Shown here: positions 1-7,695 of the stretch, piece by piece
Layout of the letters: each line of letters starts with the position of its first letter
Position numbering within the stretch: position 1 is the stretch's first letter
Assembly (NCBI GenBank): GCA_000493945.1
Contig: AWNW01000015.1
Span: 24,321-59,305, forward strand
Origin: Candidatus Hydrogenedens terephthalaticus JGI OTU-1
GTDB lineage: Bacteria > Hydrogenedentota > Hydrogenedentia > Hydrogenedentales > Hydrogenedentaceae
Direction: 5' to 3'
Length of the DNA stretch: 34,985 bases
Made by a program: the position numbers and the translations under genes
The notes under the pieces: model-generated
The model's input: the letters and a program-made list of their open reading frames with translations, nothing else
What the model was told of the DNA's origin: nothing
Databases searched by the model: none

Positions 1-1900
1 GATTCTTTCCGAGTCTATTCGTGAATCTCTTACGCAGGTAAATATTAATATTCCGATACCTTCACCCGCACCTCCTACAACGCCGTCTCTCTCTGAAGAA
101 CGGTTTGCAGAATTAGTTCAAGAACTGAGTAGAGTTTATAAAGAATCTATTACTCAGGTTGCTCAAAATATTTACTTGAAAATAAATGAAGATATGGTTC
201 AGGGGCAAACCCAAATAGCAAATGATATTCAGTCAAATATTGCGGGTGTTTTCCAGCAGGCTATCTCAACAATGATAACCCAATTAAAGGAAGAAATGTC
301 TGTAAGAGAAAAGAATTTCCAGACGAATACGGAACAGTTGGCAGGAGTAATACGAGATGGTATAAGTGAATTATCAAATCAGTTACTAAATTCGGTATCG
401 AATGAAATACAAAATTCAACTCGTGTTATAGCACAAATTCCAGAAGAGGTGGCTAACACTGTAGAGAAAGTTATTGAGAAGGTAGATAATACTGACCGAA
501 AACTTTCTTCGCAGATGGTTACACCTGAAAAAACACAAGAAATTCTTTTAACTGTGAAAGATTCTATTGTTGATGGACTTCAAACTACCTTAGAATCCGC
601 AATAACCAAATTGGTCGAGGAATTTAAACAAGGAGAGGAAACAGGAGAACCCGACCCTGTTTTATTAAATCTTACAGAAGCAATTCGAAAATTAGATGAA
701 GCCATTCTTGAAAACCGTAAAGTTCAGGAATCGCAGGTACAAAAATTTGCTCAAATTACGGAATCAGTAATTCAATCTGTTCAACAGACAACAACTCAGG
801 CAATCAAGGAAATTATAAAAGATAGGGAACGATCGCATTCGGAAATAAAAGAAGAAAAGCCAAAAACAGACCCCATCATTCCTGAATTAAAAGAAGTTGT
901 AGAACAATTAAAAGAATCTGTACAAAAAACGCAGGAAATACAAGGTGTTCAAACGGAAAAGATAGCCCGATTAACCGAGACAACTTTGGAATCTGTGCAA
1001 CAAACAGCCCAATTAGTAGAAACACTGACTATAATGGAGGGGAAACGAATAGAAACATTAGAAGAGAAAAAAAAGAGGCTGTCTGCGGTTTCTCCCTTTG
1101 GAAATAGTCAAACGATCCCTCCGGAGGAAGTGGAGGAATCAGATAAGGAGGTTTGGAAAGCCCTCGAATCCGAACAACCTCTGGAAACGCTTACCTTTGA
1201 TAATTTCTTCCCCGGTACTGTGAATGCCTTTACATTTAAATTGAGTAAAGCAGTTGCAGAAAATCCGGGGACAGAATACAATCCCTATTTCCTTTATGGT
1301 AATGTAGGTATTGGGAAAACGCATTTAATTAGTGCTATTGGCAATGGGATACTTAAAAAACATCCCAAAATGAGAGTGGGCTATGTATCTGCCAGCCATT
1401 TTTCAAGAAGATTAACAGAAGCGTTAAAAGAAGGAGCTTTAGACCTATTTCGTGAGAATTATTGCCATTGGGATGTTTTAATTCTTGATGATATTCAGTT
1501 TTTAGGGGGAAAGGTTGAAGCCCAGGAGGAGTTTTTCCATGTATTCAATGTTCTTCATCAAAATAAAAGGCAAATTATTATCGCCAGTGATAAAGCCCCG
1601 GACCGTTTAGGTATGTTAGAACAAAGATTGGTTTCTCGGTTTTCCAGCGGTATTGTAGCCGAATTAAAATCACCCGAATGGGAAACGCGAATGCAAATTT
1701 TGCGAAATCAAGTTAAAGAAGCAGGAGTTCAGGTCCCAGAAGAAGTATTAGGTTTAATTGCGATGCGGGTACCCAACGATGTTCGCAAGATGATGGGTTC
1801 ATTAAAAAAGATAATTGCCTTTGCAAAACTGGTTGGACAAAATATTACCTGTGAGATGGCAGATGAAATATTAAGTCATTTAGGAGTTGTAGCGGCTTGA
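1..1900 (+). CDS. Coiled-coil protein with C-terminal DnaA-type AAA+ ATPase domain (5' partial)
   Basis: The reading frame is open from base 2 to the stop at 1900, so the gene begins before the window; the TTG at 176 is only an internal codon. Residues here count from base 2. About 370 residues are Gln/Glu/Lys-rich, predicted long helix or coiled coil, with a ~72-residue internal duplication (from residues ~218 and ~290). The last ~220 residues match DnaA domain III: FDNFFPG entry motif, Walker A GNVGIGKTH at 433, Walker B ILDDIQF at 494, a sensor-1-like IIIASDK, and QRLVSRFSSG carrying the arginine finger. The protein stops where domain IV would start and only 86 bases separate it from the next gene, so the DnaA-box-binding helix-turn-helix is truly absent. 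It is therefore not the replication initiator; Hda-like or DnaA-paralogue scaffolding or ATP-switch roles are possible. Function unknown. Confidence 0.85.
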   Translation, partial: ILSESIRESLTQVNINIPIPSPAPPTTPSLSEERFAELVQELSRVYKESITQVAQNIYLKINEDMVQGQTQIANDIQSNIAGVFQQAISTMITQLKEEMSVREKNFQTNTEQLAGVIRDGISELSNQLLNSVSNEIQNSTRVIAQIPEEVANTVEKVIEKVDNTDRKLSSQMVTPEKTQEILLTVKDSIVDGLQTTLESAITKLVEEFKQGEETGEPDPVLLNLTEAIRKLDEAILENRKVQESQVQKFAQITESVIQSVQQTTTQAIKEIIKDRERSHSEIKEEKPKTDPIIPELKEVVEQLKESVQKTQEIQGVQTEKIARLTETTLESVQQTAQLVETLTIMEGKRIETLEEKKKRLSAVSPFGNSQTIPPEEVEESDKEVWKALESEQPLETLTFDNFFPGTVNAFTFKLSKAVAENPGTEYNPYFLYGNVGIGKTHLISAIGNGILKKHPKMRVGYVSASHFSRRLTEALKEGALDLFRENYCHWDVLILDDIQFLGGKVEAQEEFFHVFNVLHQNKRQIIIASDKAPDRLGMLEQRLVSRFSSGIVAELKSPEWETRMQILRNQVKEAGVQVPEEVLGLIAMRVPNDVRKMMGSLKKIIAFAKLVGQNITCEMADEILSHLGVVAA

Positions 1901-1918
1901 TTTTAAGAAATATATGTA

Positions 1919-1947
1919 TTGTGAATTTCGTTTATAATATATATAGA
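1919..1947 (+). promoter_or_regulatory. Possible sigma-70 promoter upstream of the GspE/PilB gene
   Basis: TTGTGA (1919-1924) and TATAGA (1942-1947) are separated by 17 bases in the AT-rich gap after the DnaA-like gene. A TATAAT at 1933 competes as an alternative -10 but has no well-placed -35. The region is so AT-rich that chance matches are likely. Confidence 0.3.
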
Positions 1948-1986
1948 AAAAACAATTAGAGTTTTTACTATTTTAGGAGATTGAGT

Positions 1987-3708
1987 GTGAGAATAGCTAA
2001 AAAACGATTACCTGAAATGCTTCTCGATTTAGGAGTCATTACAAAAGAAAAGTTGAATGAATGTATAAAGATTCAACAGCAGACTGGAAAGAATCTTCAG
2101 GATGTATTACTTGAAAAGAAATATATATCAGAAGAAGAACTTGTGGAAACACTTAGCGAACAACTTCAAATCCCCCATATCCGCGTTTCTAATTATGCAA
2201 TACCCAAAGAGGTGCTCGCTGAAGTACCCGAAGGACTTGCAAAACAATATCAAGTTTTACCTATATCAGTAACAGGTGATATTTTAACGCTTGCAATGGC
2301 AAATCCCTTAAATATCCTTGCTTTAGATGATATCCGAATGATTACCGGGAAAGAAATTGAACCTGTAATTGCTATGCCATCAGAACTTCATGATGTGATA
2401 GAGAAAAACTATAGTGGGGATAGGGCATCCGAGATGTATGCTTCTTTATTAGCCGAGCATTCTCAACAAGAAGAACTTGAAGAACTTAAATCTTCATCAG
2501 AAGAGGTTGAAGATGTTAGTAAAATAGAATCTGTAGAGGAAGATGAACCTGTAAAGAAAATGGCGCGTCTTATTGTATTAGATGCACTGGAAAAAGGAGC
2601 CTCAGATATACATATCGAACCTTTTGAAAAAATTATTCGTATTCGTTATCGTGTAGATGGTGCTCTTGAAGAGGCAAAATCACCTCCGAAGTCCATGCAA
2701 CCCAATCTTACTGCACGCTTTAAAATCCTATCGGGCTGTCGCATTGATGAACATCGTCTTCCTCAGGATGGCCGTTTTCGAATTAAATTTCGTAATAGAG
2801 AGATAGACTTTCGTGTTGCCTTTCTACCTTGTAAATATGGTGAAAAGATAGTATTGCGTGTATTGGATAAGAGTAATTTGGTATTGAATCTTGAAGATAT
2901 GGGATTCGAACCCCAACCTTTACAGGCATTGTATCAAGCATTAGATTTACCCCATGGGATGATTCTTTTGACAGGACCTACAGGAAGTGGAAAAACTACA
3001 ACTCTTTATAGTTGTTTAACTCGTCTCAACACCATTGAGTATAATATCGTAACTGTGGAAGACCCCATAGAGTATGAATTGTATGGTATAAATCAAGTTC
3101 AGGTGCAACCTCGAATTGGATTCACATTTGCAGAGGCATTACGACAGATTTTGCGTCAGGACCCCGATATTGTGATGGTCGGTGAAATCCGTGACGGAGA
3201 AACAGCCGATATTGCTGTGAAAGCTGCGTTGACAGGGCACCTTGTTTTAAGCACATTGCACACAAATGATGCCGCAGGTGTTTTTCCGCGTTTGATTGAT
3301 ATGGGGGTTGAACCATTTCTTGTCCAATCGTCAGTAGCCCTTGCAGCGGCACAGCGACTTCTGAAGCGAGTTTGTAAAGATTGCAAAGAAAATATATCTG
3401 TAGACCGCAGTGTCTTAGAACGGATACAGTTTAAGAGTTTTCCACATATTCCCAATCCTCAATTTGTTCGGGGTAGGGGATGTCCGAAGTGTAAGGAATC
3501 AGGATATAAAGGGCGAATTGCTTGTCTTGAGGCTATGTTGAACTGGCCAGAATTACAACCTCTGATCTTGAATCGTGCTTCAGGTTATGAAATAAAAAAA
3601 CAGGCAATTACATGTGGAATGAAAACACTACGACAGAATTCACTTGCTCTTGCCGCACGAGGTTTTACAACGATTGAACAGGTCCTTGAACATACCATTG
3701 CTGACTAA
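1987..3708 (+). CDS. GspE/PilB-family type II secretion / type IV pilus assembly ATPase
   Basis: Cytoplasmic hexameric ATPase that drives pseudopilus or pilus polymerisation. Residues ~1-150 form an MshEN/T2SSE N-terminal domain (LLDLGVITKEKL, then EQLQIPHI). The ATPase core has Walker A GPTGSGKTT at 330-338, an Asp-rich VTVEDPIEY, the Walker B region DPDIVMVGEIRD and the His box LSTLHTNDA. Four cysteines (463, 466, 499, 502) form the zinc-binding CxxC pair typical of GspE and PilB. An AGGAG at 1975-1979 sits 7 bases before the GTG at 1987 but only one base before the TTG at 1981, so I chose GTG, giving 573 residues, normal for the family. No inner-membrane platform (GspF/PilC) gene is nearby, so T2SS versus T4P cannot be decided; the unlinked pseudopilin gene at 33612 is a possible client. 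Confidence 0.93.
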   Translation: MRIAKKRLPEMLLDLGVITKEKLNECIKIQQQTGKNLQDVLLEKKYISEEELVETLSEQLQIPHIRVSNYAIPKEVLAEVPEGLAKQYQVLPISVTGDILTLAMANPLNILALDDIRMITGKEIEPVIAMPSELHDVIEKNYSGDRASEMYASLLAEHSQQEELEELKSSSEEVEDVSKIESVEEDEPVKKMARLIVLDALEKGASDIHIEPFEKIIRIRYRVDGALEEAKSPPKSMQPNLTARFKILSGCRIDEHRLPQDGRFRIKFRNREIDFRVAFLPCKYGEKIVLRVLDKSNLVLNLEDMGFEPQPLQALYQALDLPHGMILLTGPTGSGKTTTLYSCLTRLNTIEYNIVTVEDPIEYELYGINQVQVQPRIGFTFAEALRQILRQDPDIVMVGEIRDGETADIAVKAALTGHLVLSTLHTNDAAGVFPRLIDMGVEPFLVQSSVALAAAQRLLKRVCKDCKENISVDRSVLERIQFKSFPHIPNPQFVRGRGCPKCKESGYKGRIACLEAMLNWPELQPLILNRASGYEIKKQAITCGMKTLRQNSLALAARGFTTIEQVLEHTIAD

Positions 3709-3739
3709 TACTCACTTCTCAGTATAAAAAGGTTTTTAA

Positions 3740-4660
3740 ATGGAAAGGGAAAATTTACAAATCAGGAAAGTAGGGAATTGTTTTTTGTTTGTCTCCCTAT
3801 TTATATTTCTATCTTCATGTGAAGGGATTTATACAATACAGGGAAAGGTATTTGCTATTAATGGTGAACCTCTCCCCGGAGTGTGTGTGTCCAGTCCCGA
3901 AATATTTAGCCATGTAGTAACAAATACGAAAGGGAGTTTTGTATTCCGTCTTTCAAAGCCAATTAGTAAGTTAGAGTTTATAAAATCAGATTACCTCCCT
4001 TTTACTGTTTCGGTTCATTTCGCTGAAAAAAAGTATATTACACTAACAGACATATTTCTTACCCCAAAACCTGCAACCCCGGGTGTATATTTCCTTGATA
4101 AAGAAAAAAACAGATATTTACCCTTGATAAGAGGAAAAATAGAAAGAACCCAAATAGAAAAACGAAATTCTGTCCCTTCCATAAAATTAAGTGAACTAAC
4201 ACAAATCGAAGATACCTTCCCCAAACTTTATGTTTTTCGCTTGCCTCAATACGACTTAACTTTATATCAAATGAAAGAGTATACTCCCAAAGTGGATGAA
4301 ATAAAATCAGACAAAAAGATGGATAAGATAGAAAAACAATCGGATGAAAAAGATACCATAGTGTCGAAAGAGAAAAAAATATGGATTCCTGACAAACCTA
4401 TTTTAACCCACACAGAATTTCTTTCAGAAATGGATACAAGTTTATTCCTATTAAAACCTGTAAGTGAATTGAAAGCGGGTGTTTATTGTATAAATTGGCG
4501 AGCTTTTGAAGTCCCTTTTCCACGAATAAGTGAATGCTTTTTATTTTCTATTACAGAAGAGCCTAAAGCCAATGAATCCTCTGAGGAATCTGCTTCATCG
4601 GATACGAGAAAAGAGGACAAAGATAAAATGATAGGGGATGGTAAAGAAAATCGCAACTAA
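3740..4660 (+). CDS. Putative lipoprotein with carboxypeptidase-regulatory-like domain
   Basis: The N terminus has a hydrophobic stretch (residues ~14-24) ending in a lipobox LSSC, with Cys27 as the predicted lipidated residue. Residues ~30-100 resemble a CarboxypepD_reg-like beta-sandwich (GKVFAINGEPLPGVCV, then TNTKGSFVFRL). The rest is Lys/Glu-rich and low in complexity, including a charged stretch near residues 190-215 and a Ser/Asp/Lys tail. No enzyme signature is visible. It starts 31 bases after the GspE/PilB gene, with an AAAAGG ribosome site 7 bases before the ATG, so the two probably share a transcript. An outer-membrane or periplasmic role alongside the secretion ATPase is inference only. 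Confidence 0.65.
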   Translation: MERENLQIRKVGNCFLFVSLFIFLSSCEGIYTIQGKVFAINGEPLPGVCVSSPEIFSHVVTNTKGSFVFRLSKPISKLEFIKSDYLPFTVSVHFAEKKYITLTDIFLTPKPATPGVYFLDKEKNRYLPLIRGKIERTQIEKRNSVPSIKLSELTQIEDTFPKLYVFRLPQYDLTLYQMKEYTPKVDEIKSDKKMDKIEKQSDEKDTIVSKEKKIWIPDKPILTHTEFLSEMDTSLFLLKPVSELKAGVYCINWRAFEVPFPRISECFLFSITEEPKANESSEESASSDTRKEDKDKMIGDGKENRN

Positions 4661-4777
4661 TTAGAAAATAATATTTTTTGAGTTAGTCCTATAAATGGTA
4701 AAATAAGGTATTATTTTCGGGTCTAAGAGGAAATAGATACATAACAGGAAAGTGCTGTAAATATTGGATATGTAGTA

Positions 4778-5569
4778 ATGAACAAAACAGATACACAGAA
4801 TAATATTGACGATATATTATCAAAAGACACCTTAAAACTGAAATTGGAACAGTTTGAAGGTCCTTTTGAAATACTCCTTTATCTGATAAAGGAGCAAGAA
4901 ATAGATATTTTTGATATTCCGATAGTTCAGATAACGGAACAATATCTTGAAATCCTTGATTTGATGAAGGAAAGGCAGTTAGAAATTGCAGGTGATTTTC
5001 TTGTAATGGCAGCCACGCTTATCCAGATTAAATCGCGTATGCTTCTACCTCCGGATACGAACGAAGAAGATGAAGTCGAAGAGGAAGACCCAAGATTAGA
5101 ATTGGTAGAGCGTCTGTTAGAATATCGAAAATTTAAGGAATTAGGGAAAAAATTAGGAGAGTTGGAAGAACAAAACTGTGATTATCTTCCGCGGCATTTT
5201 CCTTCTTATTTAGAACCTTCCGTTCAAGAAGAATGGATTGAAGTTACACTTGCAGATTTAATGAAAGCAATAAAGAAAGTTTTGCGTTATCTATTAGAAC
5301 CTTCCGTTCAATGGATAGAACTTGAAAAATATACGGTGGAAGAAAAAATTACCGAAATATGGGATATGTTATCAACACAACAAAGTATTTCTTCTGTAGA
5401 ACTTTTGAAAGTATGCAAAACAACGATAGAAAAGGTATGTGTAATTCTGGCAATATTAGAATTATGCCGACAAAGAAAAATATCATTTCATCAACAACAG
5501 CCCTATGGGCAATTTTTCTTGTATTTAAATAAAAACTATAATGAAAACTCTGTTGAAATAAGTGGCTAA
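4778..5569 (+). CDS. scpA: Segregation and condensation protein A (ScpA, kleisin)
   Basis: ScpA bridges the SMC heads and, with ScpB, forms the bacterial condensin that organises and segregates chromosomes. The N-terminal kleisin signature is clear: LKLEQFEGPFEILLYLIKEQ, then IDIFDIPI, ITEQYLEIL and AATLIQIKSRMLLP. The C-terminal ~70 residues look like the winged-helix head-binding domain. At 263 residues the length is typical. An 18-base direct repeat (5210 and 5294) encodes LEPSVQ twice in the linker. No strong Shine-Dalgarno precedes the ATG. The downstream gene starts inside its last codons; scpB is not next door in this window. Confidence 0.93.
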   Translation: MNKTDTQNNIDDILSKDTLKLKLEQFEGPFEILLYLIKEQEIDIFDIPIVQITEQYLEILDLMKERQLEIAGDFLVMAATLIQIKSRMLLPPDTNEEDEVEEEDPRLELVERLLEYRKFKELGKKLGELEEQNCDYLPRHFPSYLEPSVQEEWIEVTLADLMKAIKKVLRYLLEPSVQWIELEKYTVEEKITEIWDMLSTQQSISSVELLKVCKTTIEKVCVILAILELCRQRKISFHQQQPYGQFFLYLNKNYNENSVEISG

Positions 5570-5960
5570 TTGGTTACTGAAAATATTTCCTTTTATAGAA
5601 ATAAATAGAGAACTTGCGCCTAAAGATTTGGGTAAGGAGGGGGAAAATGAGGCTGTTCGATTTTTAAAAAATCAGGGATTAAAAGTAGTGGGAACAAATA
5701 TAAGAATAGGTAAGTATGAAATTGATTTAGTTGCCCGAGACGATGAGGAATTAGTTTTTGTAGAGGTAAAAACATGTCGGAATGATAAATGGAGTTATCC
5801 CGAAGATAAGGTTGGTTATAAGAAAAGAAAAAATTTAAGAAAAGCAGGGAAACGGTATATTGCCCGATATGCTCCCCAAACCAAATACTTTCGTTTTGAC
5901 ATAGTTGCTATCACATGGGAGCCTTCTGTGTCTATCCATTGGATAAAAAATGCTTTTTAA
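5562..5960 (+). CDS. UPF0102 / YraN-family nuclease-like protein
   Basis: A 132-residue protein with the YraN signature: GKEGENEAVRFLKNQG, then YEIDLVARDDEELVFVEVKT, then the RFDIVAI strand near the C terminus. The E...D...ExK residues match the restriction-endonuclease-like fold, so a DNA- or RNA-cleaving role is likely, but the biological function of the family is unsettled. The GTG start at 5562 overlaps the scpA stop by 8 bases, indicating translational coupling. An extra ~20-residue N-terminal segment (ANWLLKIFPFIEI) precedes the usual start region. It ends 3 bases from the convergent gene, leaving no room for a separate terminator. Confidence 0.87.
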   Translation: MANWLLKIFPFIEINRELAPKDLGKEGENEAVRFLKNQGLKVVGTNIRIGKYEIDLVARDDEELVFVEVKTCRNDKWSYPEDKVGYKKRKNLRKAGKRYIARYAPQTKYFRFDIVAITWEPSVSIHWIKNAF

Positions 5961-5963
5961 CAT

Positions 5964-7061
5964 CTATGAGTTTTCTTCCCATGATAGCCATTCAATTTTT
6001 CCCTGTGTATCAACCTTAAATTTTCTTGCCCTTAAATTAGATGAAGGTCCTTCTTCATAATAAACAATAAGTATACTATCGTCTTTTAATGTTACCATAG
6101 AAGGGTATGCTCCTATACATGGGTCTACCAATATTGGTTCGTTCCATGAAACAGCATCGTCTGTACTTACGCTTATGCAGGTCCCTTTGTTAGGGTACCG
6201 AATGCCCATTAATAAAACTCCCGACGGGGCGCGATGCAGATAGGGACAATGTCCGGGGAAAGGAAATGCCTTGCTGATGTCCCATGTTTTTCCACCATCA
6301 GCCGATATCGAAAATCCCATAGGTAAATGGCTATGTCCTCGTTGAGCAATAAATAAATTTTGATTTTTTAATTCATATATATCAGGTTCCGCATCAAGTT
6401 TTAATGTCCCATAATCAATATCTACAGGAGTAGACCAGGTATTTCCTTTATCTTTTGAAAAAGATACTGCCCCACACCCTCCTTTCCGCTCATCTGCGTA
6501 CAGACTAATTATTAATGTCCCATCTGAAAGTGTTCGTATCGGAGAACTGCAATAGTATTCGGCTGAAATTTGTTGAGGTTCAGACCATGTTTTCCCCCAA
6601 TCCTCAGAAGAAATCATCCATGTTCCCAATCCTTCCCATCGGTTCTTCTGATTTTCAAGAGGTTTTAAAGAAAAGAAATTACAAACCAACTTATTATTAT
6701 CAACTACTGCAATAGATGGGTCGCGGTCATCATAGGGACTATCATAAATGACATACGGTTTTCCCCATGTTTTTCCTTCATCTTCGGAAAATATACCGGA
6801 AATTCGTCCTCCCTTAGGGTGTGCTTCATTAGGCAACGATACATGTTCATAACCATCATAGAAAACACAAAGTAGTCTTCCATCGGGTAGCCTGCATACA
6901 TCGGGAAAAGCCTCGTAAGCACCACCTCCTCCATCTTTGCATATAACAAGGTAATCTTTGCCCTCTTGTAATGCAGTAGATTGTCCCTGTGCATAAGTAA
7001 ACACAGTAAAAAAAGAAAAAAGTAACAACCACTGTATAGAAGCAATGCGTAATCGTTTCAT
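5964..7061 (-). CDS. Secreted Asp-box (BNR) repeat protein, exo-sialidase-like
   Basis: A signal peptide (KRLR, then a hydrophobic core, cleavage near residue 25 at TYA-QG) directs export. The mature protein is a six-bladed propeller of the sialidase superfamily: five Asp boxes of S-x-D-x-G-x-x-W type lie at residues 92-99, 152-159, 202-209, 253-260 and a degenerate one (STDDAVSW) at 299-306. The length of 365 fits GH33-like enzymes. The complete Arg triad and Tyr/Glu pair of true sialidases could not be placed with certainty, so it may cleave another sugar or be a non-catalytic BNR protein. AAGGAG precedes the ATG. Together with the GH38 and GH98-like neighbours it suggests use of glycoprotein or mucin-like glycans. 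Confidence 0.8.
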   Translation of the reverse strand: MKRLRIASIQWLLLFSFFTVFTYAQGQSTALQEGKDYLVICKDGGGGAYEAFPDVCRLPDGRLLCVFYDGYEHVSLPNEAHPKGGRISGIFSEDEGKTWGKPYVIYDSPYDDRDPSIAVVDNNKLVCNFFSLKPLENQKNRWEGLGTWMISSEDWGKTWSEPQQISAEYYCSSPIRTLSDGTLIISLYADERKGGCGAVSFSKDKGNTWSTPVDIDYGTLKLDAEPDIYELKNQNLFIAQRGHSHLPMGFSISADGGKTWDISKAFPFPGHCPYLHRAPSGVLLMGIRYPNKGTCISVSTDDAVSWNEPILVDPCIGAYPSMVTLKDDSILIVYYEEGPSSNLRARKFKVDTQGKIEWLSWEENS

Positions 7062-7158
7062 TTTATTCTCCTTTTGTGTTGCTTTGATTATATGATATGT
7101 TAATATTATTAGAATAGTAATTTTAACAAAGAAATAACAAATTTAAGGAGGGATTATT

Positions 7159-7695
7159 ATGAATAATTTGCTTCAAGTAATTAAAGAACGCAGAACCATT
7201 CGCAAGTATCAAGATAAACCTATCTCTGATGAACTGCTAAATACCATTCTGGAAGCAGGGAGATGGGCTCAATCGTGGGCAAATACGCAATGCTGGCATA
7301 TTATTGTAGTAAAAGATGGAAAAGTAAAAGAAGAACTTCAAAAAACCGTTCCCTCTGGCAATCCTTCATATCAAGCAATTGTAGATGCCCCTATTTTATT
7401 GTGTCTCTGTGCTAAGAAAAATGTTTCAGGATTTTACAAAGGGAATGCATGCACTCCTTTTGGAGATTGGTTGTTGTTTGATATGGGTGTCTTTGCTCAA
7501 AATATTGCATTATCTGCTCATTCATTAGGTTTAGGAACTGTAATTGTAGGGCTTTTAGACCAGAAAATGGCTCAACAAATATTAAAACTTGATGATGACA
7601 AGGAATTGGTAGCATTAATGCCACTGGGTTTTCCCGCTGATATCCCATCAGCACCACCCCGTAAAGAAATAAAAGATTTTGTTCAATATATTTAA
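7159..7695 (+). CDS. Nitroreductase-family FMN oxidoreductase
   Basis: A 178-residue protein with the family's FMN-contacting N terminus (IKERRTIRKYQDKPI), the AGRWAQSWANTQCWHIIVV segment and the C-terminal SLGLGTVIVG flavin loop. It probably forms a homodimer that reduces nitro, quinone or similar substrates with NAD(P)H; the substrate cannot be read from the sequence. A strong AAGGAGGG ribosome site lies 7-8 bases before the ATG. It is a single gene between two minus-strand genes, and its stop codon interlocks with that of the GH38 gene (shared TTAA at 7692-7695). Confidence 0.85.
   Translation: MNNLLQVIKERRTIRKYQDKPISDELLNTILEAGRWAQSWANTQCWHIIVVKDGKVKEELQKTVPSGNPSYQAIVDAPILLCLCAKKNVSGFYKGNACTPFGDWLLFDMGVFAQNIALSAHSLGLGTVIVGLLDQKMAQQILKLDDDKELVALMPLGFPADIPSAPPRKEIKDFVQYI

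Noticed and set aside
176..1900. TTG at 176 as the start of the DnaA-like gene
   Set aside because: The frame is open with no stop back to base 2 and the upstream residues continue the same helical composition; no ribosome site precedes the TTG.
1981..1986. TTG at 1981 as start of the GspE/PilB gene
   Set aside because: The AGGAG ends only one base before it; the GTG at 1987 has the correct 7-base spacing.
3700..3735. Short inverted repeat (ATACT/AGTAT) after the GspE/PilB gene as a terminator
   Set aside because: The stem is only 5 bp with no T-tract, and the next gene is too close and probably cotranscribed.
4661..4777. Promoter-like matches before scpA (TTGAGT, TAAAAT)
   Set aside because: Spacing is 15 bases and the region is uniformly AT-rich, so no call was made.
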